This document shows, one piece after another, positions 43,055 through 55,800 of a stretch of DNA of 64,000 nt. The DNA comes from Earliella scabrosa (Eukaryota; Basidiomycota; Agaricomycetes; Polyporales; Polyporaceae), in assembly GCA_022605405.1 (NCBI GenBank), contig JABYQQ010000001.1, positions 3,844,001 through 3,908,000 on the forward strand, read 5' to 3'. The notes under the pieces are model-generated. The model saw only the letters and a program-made list of their open reading frames with translations. It had not been told where the DNA came from and did not search any database. Each line of letters begins with the position of its first letter. Position 1 is the first letter of the stretch. Both the position numbers and the translations under genes were made by a program.

Positions 43055-46000
43055 TCAGGACGTCGACCCGCAAGGCTTTTCTGACCGAAGGATTTCGTGA
43101 TCGCGACCGCACGGACTTTGCCCCTGTACACTGCCGACACTGTTCGTCGCATTCGTGTCCACGAGCCTCTCCTGCGACCGGCGCTTCCCTGCCGCGCGGG
43201 CCATGTCGAAATCCTCGAGACACGGCGACTCGAAGATCGCGCCGTTATGTACCAGAGTCAACGTCCGCACAAACACCCCCGCCCACAGCGCGAGCGTCGC
43301 GGCGGAGTACACGGCTCCCCACACGCGGAAGAACGGCGCGTCGAGCTCCCGGTACAGCTGCACCGTCAGGTTCGCGTACACACCCTGTCATGCGGCAACA
43401 CGGCCACGGAGCGCCGTGCGGCACACGAGGGAACACGGTCAGCGTGCGACTCTGATGGTGGACCCACAAGGACGACTCACGTTGGGGAAGATAAGGCCCC
43501 AGAAGGCCTGCTTGAACGGGAAGCGCGTCTCCCGCAGGACCTCCGCCGTCGCGAGGAGCGCGTAGATCAGCCACATCGTTGCGAGCGACCACAGGACGAT
43601 CGCCGCACAGACGCTGAGCACGCTTATGATCTCGCCGACACTGGCCTGCCGGAGGATCTCAGAGTTGCCGGTCTTGAGCGGGAGCGCGGTGCGGAGGCCT
43701 TGGCCGAGGAGGAGGATGGAGTAACCACCCTGGCCCATCGGTCCGAGCGGGATGAATACGCTCAGCACGTTCGCGTTAGGTGGGACGCCGTAGAGGATGA
43801 GGCGCAGGAGGTACATGGTCAGGATCATGAATGCGAGCCCGAGGCCCATGGACACGAGCACGGCTTGGACCGTGAGGGTGAGGAGACAGTGTGAGAGCGA
43901 GTACCTGGCCAGCGCCGGTGCGAGGACGCCTCCGGAGGAAGATGCAACGATGAGGGTGACAACGGGGAGAAGCCATATGGCCGTCATGCGCTGCAGTGCG
44001 TGGTCCTGACGGGTCTTCCTGTACATCCCGTCAGCGCATGAACGTCGGAGGCTTAGGGAGAGCTCACATGACATGTACGAGGGCGAAGGCACAAAGAATC
44101 GATATGAAGACGTCCAGCCACCAGATGGCCCATATGGTGTACAGGAAGGCCTTCCCGCCGAATCCATACTGCTCGTAGATGAGACTGACTGCGATGTTGA
44201 TGAGCGTGGTGGCGCCCATCGGGTACGTGCCAAGAAATAGACTTTGGGTGGGGTGATGGAGCATTATGGACCAGATGTCGGGGAATATGGTGTATCGCGC
44301 GATTGACAGCGCGTTGAAGATAATGAACAGAGCGAGGTTGAGGAAGAAGAATACGTAGGTGAGTATTTGCTTTGCCGTAGTATCCTCTGCGTATGGAAAG
44401 TTGTTGAACAAAATGGCAATCGACCCAGTACCTAAGCGGAACCACGATGTGTTAGCGATTTATGGTTGTCCTCACCGTTCCATTGACGTGTGTACGTACC
44501 CATGATTGCGGCGAACCATGCTGGGGTGAAGTGGCTGTTGATAATAGTCGTCAGCTGGTTGGCCGCGTACATGAGAACCAAGGTGAATCAAGGTGGCTGC
44601 ACACACTGCACATGCTGTTTATGACATATAGCAAACGAATGTCCCAAATTCGTGTTTGTCTCAACGAATTCTGGGACTTGGCGTTCGACCTATTGTCTCG
44701 ATCACGACGTGCACTCGCGAAAGTGGCGGATTGTGATATCAACGGGATGCTCCGGGCTGCGAGTACCGCCTGGCTGAAACAACTAGGTGGTGAAAGGTCT
44801 CCAATCCCGGGAGTTCCCCACGATATCACAAATCGCATTTTGGTGCATGCACGTCGTGAATTTAGCTGAACTTATGGATTCTAGCGATGGTCAGAGCCCA
44901 GTCAACGTTCAGCCCAAAGGCCCAGGCAACGGCTCGGCCTGAGGAACCTCAGAGACTGAGCTTCCCGTACTGTAGGCCGGGCTCCAGAGCTTGGGCTCAG
45001 CTCCGACCCGCTCGGACTCTGGATTCGCTGGCTGAAATGTCAGACGTATGAGACCGCTGAGCCACTGGCACTGTAGGACTCACACCATGACCGCGATCAA
45101 GTGTATCCAGTGCCGTGGGCATCTGTTGCCAACCTTTCCAGGACTGTAGACGCACTGGCAGTCTCGGGCCCGGGTAGTGCGCACAAGTAGTAGATGCTGC
45201 TACTCGCGCGAAAGACGCACGTGTAGATGGAATATGGCGGGAGTGCGAATCCGTCGAGTTGGCTGCGATAGGATCCTGGGCATGGAAGTACAGTGACACT
45301 TCGAACTCAGGCTCAGTCTGCGTCTATTCCGGCGGTGTAGAGCCGAAGCCTGAGAGCTCAGAACGGTTCATGGATGCCATAGACCGAGCTCCTAGGCTCC
45401 CAGCTCTCGTACGCAGAGCCCGGCTCAACGGTGAGCTCATAGAGGCTGACGGCTCCGAGCCAAGATCAGCTCTTGATCTTTTGTTCACGTCAATGCAGCG
45501 GATACGAAGAAGATATACTCCGGTATATCTACTCTTCGTAGCGAAGGCTGGTTATGCACCTTCGCTCCCAAATGACGCAACCACGACTAAAAATTGCAAA
45601 GCCGGCAAACGGAACGACTTACCGGACACAATCTTTGAGGGACTTGCGTTGTGGTGTACTCAGACTCATTGGCAGAGGCGAGGGCGGAGTGTCTAGAGGA
45701 GAGGCTGGTTGTGAGAGAAGGAAGGAGGGAAGAACCATGATGGTGCTGAACTTCAGTTCTCCCTGTCTTAAGTCAGTGCCGAGTATGCAAGTTTGAACGT
45801 GCGAGTCACAAGATGCACCGCCACCAGCCGCCACTCGGGAGGCTCATGGAGAGGTTCCGGGAGATGGCGGATTGAGGAACAAACCTGAGTTCGTGCTGAC
45901 GAGCCCAGGTAGCCGAACTTGTCCGTGCCGATGAGGCAATGCGGGCGCGCCGTGCGGGCTCGGGACTCAGAGGATCGTTATCTGGGAACGCGAAGGCCAG

Positions 46001-49000
46001 CGCGCGTCCAAAATGAGACGTGGCGGCTGTTTGGTGGTGTTTGGCAAGCGCTCCGAAGCGAACAGCGGCGCACTCGTCCCCTGCTACCGAGGCCTCGTCC
46101 TGCGCGCGCCCGCTCTCTCTGTCTTGGCCATGTCGGACTCTGCCACAGACTGGGACTGGATGTGCTCATCTGGCGGTCTCCTGCTGCTGGCACGCACGTC
46201 GATCTCCGCCGGCTCTCACGGCTCTCTCTCGCCTAGCTCCTCTGGAGTCTGTCGCTCCTCTGCCCGCCCGGGCGCCATCCCTTGCCAGTCGCTGCTCTGT
46301 CCTCGTTCCTGCGCTCGGCTCCCTCTATCTTGACAGCGACATCTCCGGATCCGTCTCTCTGCTCTTGCTCTGCCCACCTCGCTCCATACGTCGTCCCTCC
46401 CTCTCGCGCGCCCGCCCCGCCCTTGCCCGCAGGTCCGTGTCCGTCCCCTCTCCGCCCATTCTCCCGCTAATCCTCTCATTGCTCACAGAATGCGCGCTGT
46501 CGCCGGCGCGCACACGACGCCCGCCACGCGCCGCTTGCGCGTAACACAAAGGCGGCTCCTATGCAGCCGTAACGTTCTCTGTGAGTACCCATCTGCCCTC
46601 CGCTCCCTCCTCTCCCGTGCGTGCACTCGCGACCCCGCATATACCCACCACTCGCCTCGTCTTCCGATCTCAACGTGGGACTCATGCACTTTGACATACA
46701 GTCTCTCACCCGACGTCTCTGCGCGCCCAGCGCCTCATACTCACACCTGCACTCGCCGGCTCCGGTCAATCCGTGCCTCCTTGCCAGAGTCCTGGTGTCT
46801 TCGTGTTCCAGCACGCGAGACCGTACATACACAACCCGCAGTAAAGGACCCGTCCCCGTGTCCCTAGCCCGGACTTTCTCTCTCCGAGGTGCGTGTTTTG
46901 CTCATAACTTCCCCTACACGCATCTGCACGCATGCTAACATCGATGTGTCAGCACCGTTAAACGTTCTGAATCGAACGCCGTCGGTCTCGCGTGGATCGC
47001 CCGAGGTCGACAAATCGCGACTTCATTGGCCGCTGGCACCCCCTGCCCGTGTCTCGCCCGTTCCCGTCCTCCAATGCCCCGAAACTGAGCCGCCCGACAT
47101 CAAAGCGAGCCATGCGGACTGCAAGGAACCCGATGCAACACCGGAGGATAGGTTGCTGCGTCTCTGTCCCGGGTGTGGGGCCCACGAGGTCAGAAAAATG
47201 CACATAACTCTTCGTACAGTCCGCAGAACACGTGCTAATTTACTACAGGTCGCACTGAACATTACGAACCGGACCGTGGCTATTCCTGCGGATTTCGAGG
47301 TGGTCACCAAATCGCCATTTCATTGCGTTCCACGGGCGCTTGTTTCCTCTCCCGCTCGCAACCCTTCTCCCGCTCCCTCCCGTCCTCTCGCCGGCCGGCC
47401 GTGTTGCTTTCCTGACTCTACGGGTCTACCTCACCCGTACTCATACGTCAACCGCGTTGAGGACGACACCGCGGCGTCGCTGTCCCCACTTCGCACTCTT
47501 CGCGCTCGGAAATCCCGCCATATCTCCGCCGGAACGCCTCCGGACGCGTGCTAACACACATCCGCGAAGAGCACTGAACGTTTCCAGCCGAACCTGCCAG
47601 TCTCACGCGATTCGGCCGAGGTCGAAGAATCGGCCTTCTGGCCAATTTCATGGCTCGAGCCCCACCGGCCGGTGGATGTTGTCGGACGACGAGCCTGGCG
47701 GGCGTGCGATCGCTCGGCGTGTGTCCGGGCGACGGCGCGCGGCTTGCTCGCGACGTCTGACGGACGCCTCGACGGAGGAGACGGGCGGGAACGCCGACGG
47801 GGAACGTCGGCGGAGCATGTACAGGTGCGTAACTACCTCTCACGACGTTTTACCGACCTATGCTGTGTGCGACGCTCGGTGCGGACGCGTCCGGGCACGT
47901 CGGCGTGGGGCCCGTTATGGGTCGGATCTGCAGGGCATCATGTCATGCGATCAGAGCGCGAGTGGGAGCTCGGTAGAGAGAGGCACGTACCCTGTATGGA
48001 CCCTCTCAGGACGCACTGAAGTTGGACCAAGTCAGCGGGCGTCAGGACGTGTGCAGAGGACGTGGGGCTCGGCACGTACGATTCCGGGATGTGCAGGGCT
48101 GGCGCGAGGGAGAGAAGGGCGGCGCTGGGTGGGAGGCTGTCAGACGATAGCCGTGTACGATACCAGTGGAAGGACTAATGCGTACCAGTTTGAAGAGCAT
48201 TCGGACGCGTGAACACGGCGGCGGCGGAAGCAGCGAGGTCGGGGGCAGAAAGGGTGGGTCGACGATGGGAGACAGAGGAAGATGAGATACCGGAGTGCTG
48301 GAGGGGACTGGAGAGCAGCGAGAGCGTCCGCTCTAGCCTTTGTACCCCCTCCTCCGCCGAGCACACCGAGCCTGTGCATCACCAATGACGAGCTCGCGAT
48401 GCAGCGGCTCAGGCGCAGCGCGTCCGAGCCGTCGCGTCTGACAGCTTCCGAGTGCTCGAGCGTCGGCGGGACGAGAGGGCGTGTCGGATGCAGATGGGAA
48501 TGGGAATGTGCATGCAGGTGCGTGCGCGTCGGCCGTCCGAACGAGCATCGGAGCTTGCTGCTGGCGTGTTTCGGGACTGACGAGGCTTCTGTTGGACGAT
48601 GTAGGTCCGCGACCCTGCGTGCCAGACCTCGGCTCCGTGCTCGCTCCGTGTCTCTCCACGGCCGCGGGCTGCGCCCACCTCCCACGTCTCCTCGGTGGTT
48701 CCGTCCTGCAGGCCCACTGTCTTCGAACCCATCCAAATTCATGTCGAGCATCGTCGTGCAGAGCACTTGCTCAATGCTTGCACGTGCTTACTACTGCTGT
48801 GGACGAGTCGACCGGCCACTCGAGCCTCGTGAACGCGAACTTCGCGCAAGGGCTTGCACTGGGCTCCACGGTCGCCGCTCGGAGCTGCGCGCGTGGACGC
48901 ATTCCTGGAAGCTCGACTTGCGGGCGTCCCGAGATGCCTCAGGCCTCAGGCTCCACGCGCGACGTGAGTCGAGCCTGTGCCTGCTCCGTCGGCAGTTCCG

Positions 49001-50637
49001 AATCGTCGGTCGTTACGGCGGGACCTGGACGAGACGAGAAGGCGAGTGTGCTATTGCGGCGTTGCGGTCTACCGCAGCTTCGTGCCCACAGACACGGCCG
49101 TAGCTCGCGTGTCGGCGCGAGTCCTTGTGCCTCGCACCTCGCCGCCTTCTCCTGCGCTTCGACCCCTCCGAGGCCGAGGCGGAGCGATGCCGGTGCGTCG
49201 TCATCCCGCTGCAACCACATCCCCGAGCTCCGACGAATACTTTGCATCCTCGTGCACTGCTCGTGCAGTATACTTACTCCATTTTGAGGATTATGCACCC
49301 GTTTGTGCACATGAGACGGTGTGGGTCGGGCCTGTGCCCGAGCTGGAGATGGATTCGCATGCGAGCATGACGGAGATTGATTCATCCTAACGTGGAGTCC
49401 CTCAGGGTCGGGTCAGATTCATGCAGCACGCCAGCAACGGATCGCGAAGGCGAGTCGCTGTTCGCGTCCGTCATGCTCTGAGATCAAGGGTCTTGTAACA
49501 CTCATCTCAGGTGCGTTGTAACACTGTCATTACTACGCTACTGCAGTACTCATCTGTTCTGCTCCTCCAGAGACAGCTCTCGGATGTGCCAGTCGACTGC
49601 GAACGCACACAGGAGAGGTGGAGGATGAGGCTGCGTGCAGAGCTCGAGAACCTCGCGGCGCCCGCACTCGTCACTCGAGTCCGCTTGACGTCTGTGGAGG
49701 TTTCTAGCAGCGTTGCTAGGGTTATCGCTTCTCCACGCCTGCATGGCCGGAAACGAGCAAGACGTTGTGCGGAGTGCGCCGTCATGACGGCCTTGCTGCC
49801 GTGCGTCCGTGACGTCGCTTGCTGGACCGGAAATGTCGAGCTAGAGGACTAACATATGGGGAGATTGTACCAAACGCCCCCGATAGGTGTCATGTACGGA
49901 CATATTGGTCTACATGCTGCTAGTGGCCTTCAACTTGACAGAATTTGCTATCATCTGAACTGAAGAGCGTACTGTTATATTCCCATCATGCGCGAGATAC
50001 GCTGTGTGGCGTTTGGAGCTACAAACTTAGTACTTAACCCTCAACGTACACTCGATTACAGTCAACTTGCGACTCTTTTTGTCCAATCATTAGTCCATAT
50101 GCGCGGGCATAAGCTTGGAACTAAATCATGAATGTACTCAGCCGCCGCACGTTGGAGGTCAGTAAGACATCGTAGTAAGGTTCAATAAATGACCTACTCT
50201 TGAACGGTTCGTTGCTCATACACTCGGCTCACATAGCCAGCTTCTGGCACCTGGGAAACTGAGAGCTCATGATCAGCTCCGCTTCCAGTTCGAGGACTGG
50301 AAGCGGACCAACTTTCGCGGCGGACGGTGACTCGGATGCTCGCTCGTCGCTTCTTGTCCACGAGCAGCATCAATTCCTATGGCGTTGAAACTTGAAGACC
50401 ACTCATACATGTGTTGGGATGCAATTCTCTCGCACTTAAGCATCCATAGATGAGACTTAAGCCTGAGGTGAGAAACACGCAGAACACCGGACATCAACAC
50501 CAAGGATCGGGTAGACGAAGAGCCAACTGTTGCGCGAATGATGCTAGCTCCAGGCAACTCGACGTGGGAGTCCTAATCTGCACGCATGATGCGTGATGGA
50601 TGACTTCGAGTTCGCTGACCGGTGAGGGTGATACTTC
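43026..50637 (+). repeat. Large direct duplication, copy A
   Basis: Aligns with 56478-64000 in the same orientation at an offset of about 13.34-13.46 kb. The match begins sharply at ACGCTATCACCAACTCCGCC, 29 bp past the TDT-2 stop. Identity by eye is about 98% over 43.0-45.0 kb, nearly 100% over 45.1-47.9 kb, clearly lower with indels over 47.9-49.8 kb, and lower again to 50.64 kb, where copy B meets the window end. A 114-bp block (between about 44981 and 45096) is absent from copy B. Confidence 0.93.
43055..44572 (-). CDS. TDT/SSU1-family membrane transporter (copy TDT-2)
   Basis: Four-exon gene, about 435 residues. Exon 1 (from 44572): MYAANQLTTIINSHFTPAWF to AAIMG. Exon 2: TGSIAILFNNFPYAED ... 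ARYTIFPDIWSIMLHHP ... ALVHVM. Exon 3 (44018-43481): KTRQDHALQRMTAIWLLP ... QAFWGLIFPN. Exon 4: GVYANLTVQLYRELDAP to the stop at 43055, a hydrophilic tail. About ten membrane segments, with the family motifs HFTPAWF, MGTG, VVTLIVASSSGG and LGPMGQGG. It probably exports a small anion such as sulfite (family inference). It is nearly identical to TDT-3 (56507-58031) and more distant from TDT-1, which faces it tail to tail. An extra 5' exon cannot be excluded. Confidence 0.87.
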
Positions 50638-51080
50638 TTGGGAAAGAAAGGCAGGTTTCTTACCATGTTTTGGTTCAGAATGCTGACGAAGAGAACAGAG
50701 CTTTGCTAACTACTCCCAGCGTGGAAGCAACGGTCGACTAGGTCCTCACCTTGCCACATTCGCATCTCTTACTCTAGACGCACCAGAGGAAGCGGTGCCG
50801 AGCGAGTGTACAGTTCTGGGAGAATGAGCTTGTCCTGGTCGATGTCTGGCATTCAAGTTACGACCGTCGTGTGCGCACTCCGAGATAGGAAAATCACTTG
50901 CCTTTTCAGAACGGTGTGGGCAACAGGACAGACATCCGACCGGCCCGCAAACATTCTTCAGGCTTCGTATAACAGGTCAACAGTCGCACGCACCTGAGTC
51001 TTTCTTCTCCACAAGTGTGCACACTGTCGACGCCGCGTGCGGTGACACCAGCTCACTGTCTTCACCCTCGACGACCTACC
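44573..51080. other. Gene-poor 6.5 kb, mostly inside duplication copy A
   Basis: Many long open frames occur (for example 46889-47554 and 47340-48212 on +), but all frames are Arg/Ser/Ala/Pro-rich with no domain, signal peptide or consistent splicing, as expected by chance in GC-rich DNA. No terminal repeats of a known transposon class were found. The part from 45.1 to 47.9 kb is almost base-identical to its copy at 58.4-61.25 kb. Confidence 0.5.
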
Positions 51081-51711
51081 ATGTGCGACGAGCTGGAACG
51101 CACGGAGTTTCCAAGCGAGCTGGCGCGCCTCCGGTACACATTTCGACGTGTCGTTCGAATGGTATACAGTACGTACCTTCCATTTCTCAGTCGCTGCGCA
51201 CGCGTTTGACGCGTCTGTCCTTCATCTTTCGTGGCTAACCTACCTTATGGCCTATGCAGGAGAGCGTACGGGCAATCCAAAAGCCACCGTGAGGTGGACC
51301 GCCGTCGGCTATGCACACGGTGTGGTTGGGCGTGGTCATCTCATGTTCGTGGGTTGGCCGACATGGGCGGACATCCCATTCGGGGACCCTAGTTCCATCC
51401 CCGGCGGCGTTCCCATCCTCCAGTACCTACTCGACCTCTGGGAGTCTGGAGTCCTGCGCTTTGAGGAAGCGGACGCGGACTTCATCGACCTCGCGAAGCG
51501 GAATCCGAAAGCCGTCCTTCCTGGCCGTCCCATCGACCTGCCCGCGCCGCGTTGCTGGGGCCCTTACCCACGAGACGACCTCGGTCTTGCTCGTGCGCGC
51601 CCAGTGACGAATCCGGAAGGTCGTCCTCTCAGAAAGAACTGGCTCGTCGGGGCGCTCACGCCAAAGGTGATCGACGACGAGTTTGAGTACGGCATCGTTG
51701 GGGAAGCCTAA
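51081..51711 (+). CDS. Orphan protein, about 180 residues
   Basis: Two exons. MCDELERTEFPSELARLRYT ... RMVY is split from RERTGNPKATVRW by an intron of about 90 nt (GTACGT near 51170, acceptor CAG near 51259) that restores the frame with an AGA codon. The second exon reads as a compact globular domain: VGYAHGVVGRGHLMFVGWP, FGDPSSIPGGVPILQYL, WESGVLRFEEADADF, a Pro-rich stretch (GRPIDLPAPRCWGPYP), and an acidic end (DDEFEYGIVGEA). Codon use and residue mix are unlike the surrounding random frames. No family is recognised. It lies between the two copies of the large duplication and is not itself duplicated in the window. Confidence 0.6.
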
Positions 51712-52588
51712 GGACAAGCGCGGAGTGAGCGACATTGACGGAAGCGAGGAGTGGGACGCGCGTGTTGAGGGAGATGCGGGAGCGGATGGCGAGATCGGCG
51801 AGGTCGGCGGCTAGATGAGCGTGTGGCAGGATGTATGCACCCGAGTAAAGCTGCTGTGTGAGTTGATGGTCGTGGTTCGTGGTCAAGAGACGCAAGGGTT
51901 GTATGCGTTGGACAAGCGAACTACAGCTCCTTCCGCAAATGGCAGGTGCGGGCGTCTCGACCTTTCGTGGCACTGCACTCGCGTCCGTCCTACGCTGCGT
52001 CGCTGCCCCATCATGCATCATCGTCTCCCTCCCAAACCGGCTTGCTCCGTTCATCACGTCGGTGAACCCAGTAGTGCTCTTTGCGCTCCGTGCCTGCTCA
52101 GTGCAAGGATGGATCTAGTAACTCCAGCTCCTCACTGGCAGGACATCAGGAACCTGCAGTTCCTCCAGATGGAGGCGGGTATCTCCGGGACTCCGGGGCC
52201 GACTAAATGGAGTTTGATTGATCCGCTCATGACCGGCCGGAGACGCTGTCTCCAGCTGGAGATGCCGTCTCCATCTGGCCGCCTCGTCTCCGTGCCATAC
52301 CTCAGCTCAGCATACTCACCGGTTTTGTAGTGGAGTGTATAGGAGATAGCCTGAGACGTCTGTGTGCACTCCATATTAGACCCAAAATCTGCTTAACAAG
52401 GGATTCTATGACTTCCTGGCCGGCTGGGCCGGCCTAGCGCGCTTAGCGCCCATGGACTCCCGCCCGATTCTAGGGATTGCGGGTCCGTCGACCATGGGTA
52501 CAAGGTCGATATGTCTATCAAATATGTACACAAGTTCGTTGGGCTGCCCAGCTGTATGTACCCGAACGGCACCCTCCATCCAGCCTCA

Positions 52589-52630
52589 GATGGAGACAGG
52601 TGTCTCCAGCTGGAGACACCCATCTCCATC
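52589..52630. repeat. 42-bp near-perfect palindrome
   Basis: Centre between 52609 and 52610 (CCAG/CTGG). The inner 22 bp (52599-52620) are a perfect palindrome built on TCTCCAGCTGGAGA. After a CA dinucleotide mismatch on each side, arms GATGGAGA and TCTCCATC continue the symmetry. A related, looser palindrome lies at about 52230-52265. Confidence 0.85.
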
Positions 52631-52641
52631 CGACGCTTGAT

Positions 52642-52657
52642 GGAGATCGCGATCTCC
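52642..52657. repeat. 16-bp perfect palindrome
   Basis: GGAGATCGCGATCTCC, 11 bp downstream of the 42-bp palindrome and built from the same GGAGA/TCTCC ends. Confidence 0.85.
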
Positions 52658-55561
52658 GTATGATGGGGGGGGATTTCCATCGCTCCGGGGCTCCGTCCGG
52701 TACCAGGTGGAGCCGCTGGAGCAGAAGCGCCCTCCTGATGGACCCGGATTCGAGCGCTCAGCCGCGGCGCTGACAAGTCGACTTCGCGCTCGATGGCACG
52801 CCAGTCGGCCCCGGATTTGTCACGCTCCCCTCAGCCACTCAGTTCGTCGTGAATGCGAATGACAATGGTTGACGTCACAAGCGAGAGCTCACGTCGCGGA
52901 GACGCAAGCACACAAGGTGAGTTCAAGGTTTGGCTTCCCGTGTCCGATCTGACGTATTGTAGGACTCGGGATACGTGCACATGCGCCAGAACTGAGCGCC
53001 ACAATTGCATACTCCGAGGCACAGGTGTCCACTGGCAGCCGTAATTATGCCGGGTGTCCGGGTTCAAGTCTTAATCAGACATTCGCGTTGCTCCCGTAGG
53101 TAAGCAAATTTTGCTCGCGAACGGGGTATCCTAGTTGGGAGACACGCCAAGGAGGCTCGCATCTCATTGGCCGAACGGAGCGGCCTAGAGTGCTCCTTCC
53201 TCGCTCCGCTACTCGGACAGTTGACTGCTTTTTTTTTGAGCCCGCGGGAGAGTCCCAACTTTAGCCCATGTCAGGTGGCCGACGGGGTTATGCGCTGGAC
53301 GTCGTACTTCTCCTCTCCCTTCCACCACGACCACCCTACTACCAGGCCGCTCTTTCTCGCCACCCCCTCTCTCATCAACAGCGATGACGCTGTACTGCTC
53401 TCCAGGTGGATTGGGCATGCGTACACGCCACGCCTCACCAGATGAGTACGCAAGCACGATGTCCTGGGTCCACCGGCCTCTAGGCTGTCTCTGCTGACCT
53501 CAGCTCTATAGACATGCTTGTGCATGGCGGTGGACCCTCGAACCGCGTACCCGGAGACGCCTCCATTGAGCTGTCGACACACAGCCAGACTTGTGGACGT
53601 GGTCGAGCTCGACTGAAGGACGCTCATCGCACCGTTGCGCTACGGAAGCATCGGTGAGTATAGCTATTGTCTTGCGATGCCATTGATGTTGATGTACACC
53701 CAAGACGCGTCTCGCACTTCCAGTTCCCTACACGGGCATTGTCCGATTCCAGTTACACCACGATAGCCGGTCTCGACTCACCCGTTTGTTGCGGCCGTCT
53801 ACCATGATGTATCCACACCACGCCGACGTCACCGGAGTCGCGTTGCTGGTGAGCATCTGAGCCGCTTGGTTCGAGCTCGTGCATGGTGCTGGTGATCGGT
53901 ATGTGCATGTGTTCGTTCTCCACCCGATGCCTACTGACTACGCGATAGACATGTGCTTCTACAGTATCTGCAGACGACAACAACACTGTCGCCGCTGGGA
54001 GCACACCGCTCGCCGGCCGGCTACTGCACAGGGGGCCGTCTGCGGCGGATACGAATGGGGAAGACCTCTTCAAGGTTAGTGTCCATCATGACGGTCTCGC
54101 TTCGCTTGATGAATGTTCTGACGCTTACGTAGGGCCATCTGTGTGAATCTCTGTCCGCGGCGGAGTAATTCGCATGCAAGCTCGAACTCGACTTCCAACG
54201 CCGATCGAGATAAGCGTTTAGCGTAAACGCTTTGCGCTCACCACTTTGACACTTCCTTCACACAGTTTATATGACATTCCGGCCGTCGCGACGCCCGAAT
54301 GTCCAAGATACGGGCCATCTTGTTGTCAGGTGAGCTGACAACTTACAGACCTCTCGCACCTACCGAGCTCGTCCTTGCAATCGTCTCACTGCTTCACCCG
54401 GAACCGGACGCTTAGACGCGACTCGGAGCTGCAAGTGAACGCAAAGCAAGCCGGCTGGATGACCACTCTGCGGGTCCGAGTCCCTCCAGCCAGTCATGGG
54501 AGCACGATAGTAGGCTATGTCCGGGGTCTATGCTGTGCCTGTCTACCGGCGCACATCGGTTCCGAAGTTGCATGTGGCGCCACTTGAGGTATGTGAGGAC
54601 CGAATAAGTTCCTTGTACGGTATAGCTGATTGTACTCGTTGTAGACACCGTGCGCAAATGACAGGTGCACACAAGTGCATCAAGTTCCGAGGCAGCAACG
54701 CCGCTTCAAGGTGAGCAGACGGTCTCCGAGCTTGTCCAACGCGGTGAGCTTGACCTCTTTGTAGCTGCTGGTTCGGTTGCCTGGCTCCGTCTATCCACGC
54801 TCGTTTCTCTCGCCATCGACGGACTGCAGGGCCTCGAGCCTGCCCGGGAAGCTCGCCATCGAGAAGGTATGTATTTCACGCTCTCATGGCGCGTCGGTGA
54901 CGTAGACGGTAGATCTCATTCTTCTCCATCACCTTGCTAGCTCCGAGGCAGAACGCCAGGCGCCTCATTCAGCCGCTCCGACAATTTCGTGCTCGTGGCC
55001 TCTCGAGCCGAGCGAGCAGGCGCGAGCGAGTAGCTTGCAGGCTGGTATGTCTTCTCTCATTCATACTGAATTTGCACACGCTCAAAGCCGAATTGCGTCC
55101 AGGCTTGCGGGTCCTGCTCGGCTGTATGGACGCAGGTACTCTCTGTGTTGATCACACAGTGTAAGGATCACAGGTGAGCGGCTGACTCGTGTCAACGTCA
55201 ATAAAGATCGAGACTGACCCGGACAACATTGTTCGTCAGTTGCACTCTCCATGACTGCGCTGCCGCATCCGCGCCCTACTGCGGTCCGGCGGACTCCTCA
55301 CTCACTCCACGCAACGTTCGACGGTGCCTCGAGCTCGCGAGTCCGCACTCACCGCACCCACGCTTATTCCACGCCGCGCATCCGTCATGGAGCGTCTCCC
55401 ACTCCCCCTCGACAGTTGTTCGACGCTCGCAGACAGGACGCAGTTCTGTTTTTTGTCTCGGAGCCGGCATGACGGAGTGACGCGGCACGCCTGCACCCCC
55501 GACGTCTTCAGCATCCTATGTGCAGCGGCGGCGTTGCTCACTCTCCGAGATCCGCGAACAT

Positions 55562-55800
55562 CCGGCTGTCGTCCGCCACTACCTCCTCGTCCGCAACGAC
55601 TCCTCATCCGCATCATCCGCTCTCTTCGACTCTTCAAATCCTGGTGTTCGGAAGTCAGAGGACAGCACGCGTCGCGCACTCAAGATCCTGGAAATTTCCG
55701 CTGTTGTCCGCCACCGACTCTTCGTCCGCATCATCCATTCTCTTCGACTGCTCGATTCCCGGCAGTCGGAAGTCGGAGGACAGCGTGTCTCGCCTCGACG
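55562..55800. repeat. Imperfect tandem repeat, about 120-bp unit, two copies
   Basis: Both units run from a CGGCTGTCGTCCGCCAC-like start through TCCGCATCATCC, TCTCTTCGACT and CGGAAGTC(A/G)GAGGACAGC. The units differ by scattered changes. No protein is assigned. Confidence 0.7.

Noticed and set aside
45919..49380. Numerous long open frames (up to about 290 codons) on both strands, identical in both duplication copies
   Set aside because: All are Arg/Ser/Ala/Pro-rich, overlap each other in several frames and show no domain, signal peptide or consistent splice sites. Identity between copies reflects recent DNA duplication, not coding constraint.
53055..53080. GGTTCAAGTCT resembling a tRNA B box
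   Set aside because: No matching A box or acceptor and anticodon stems could be placed around it.
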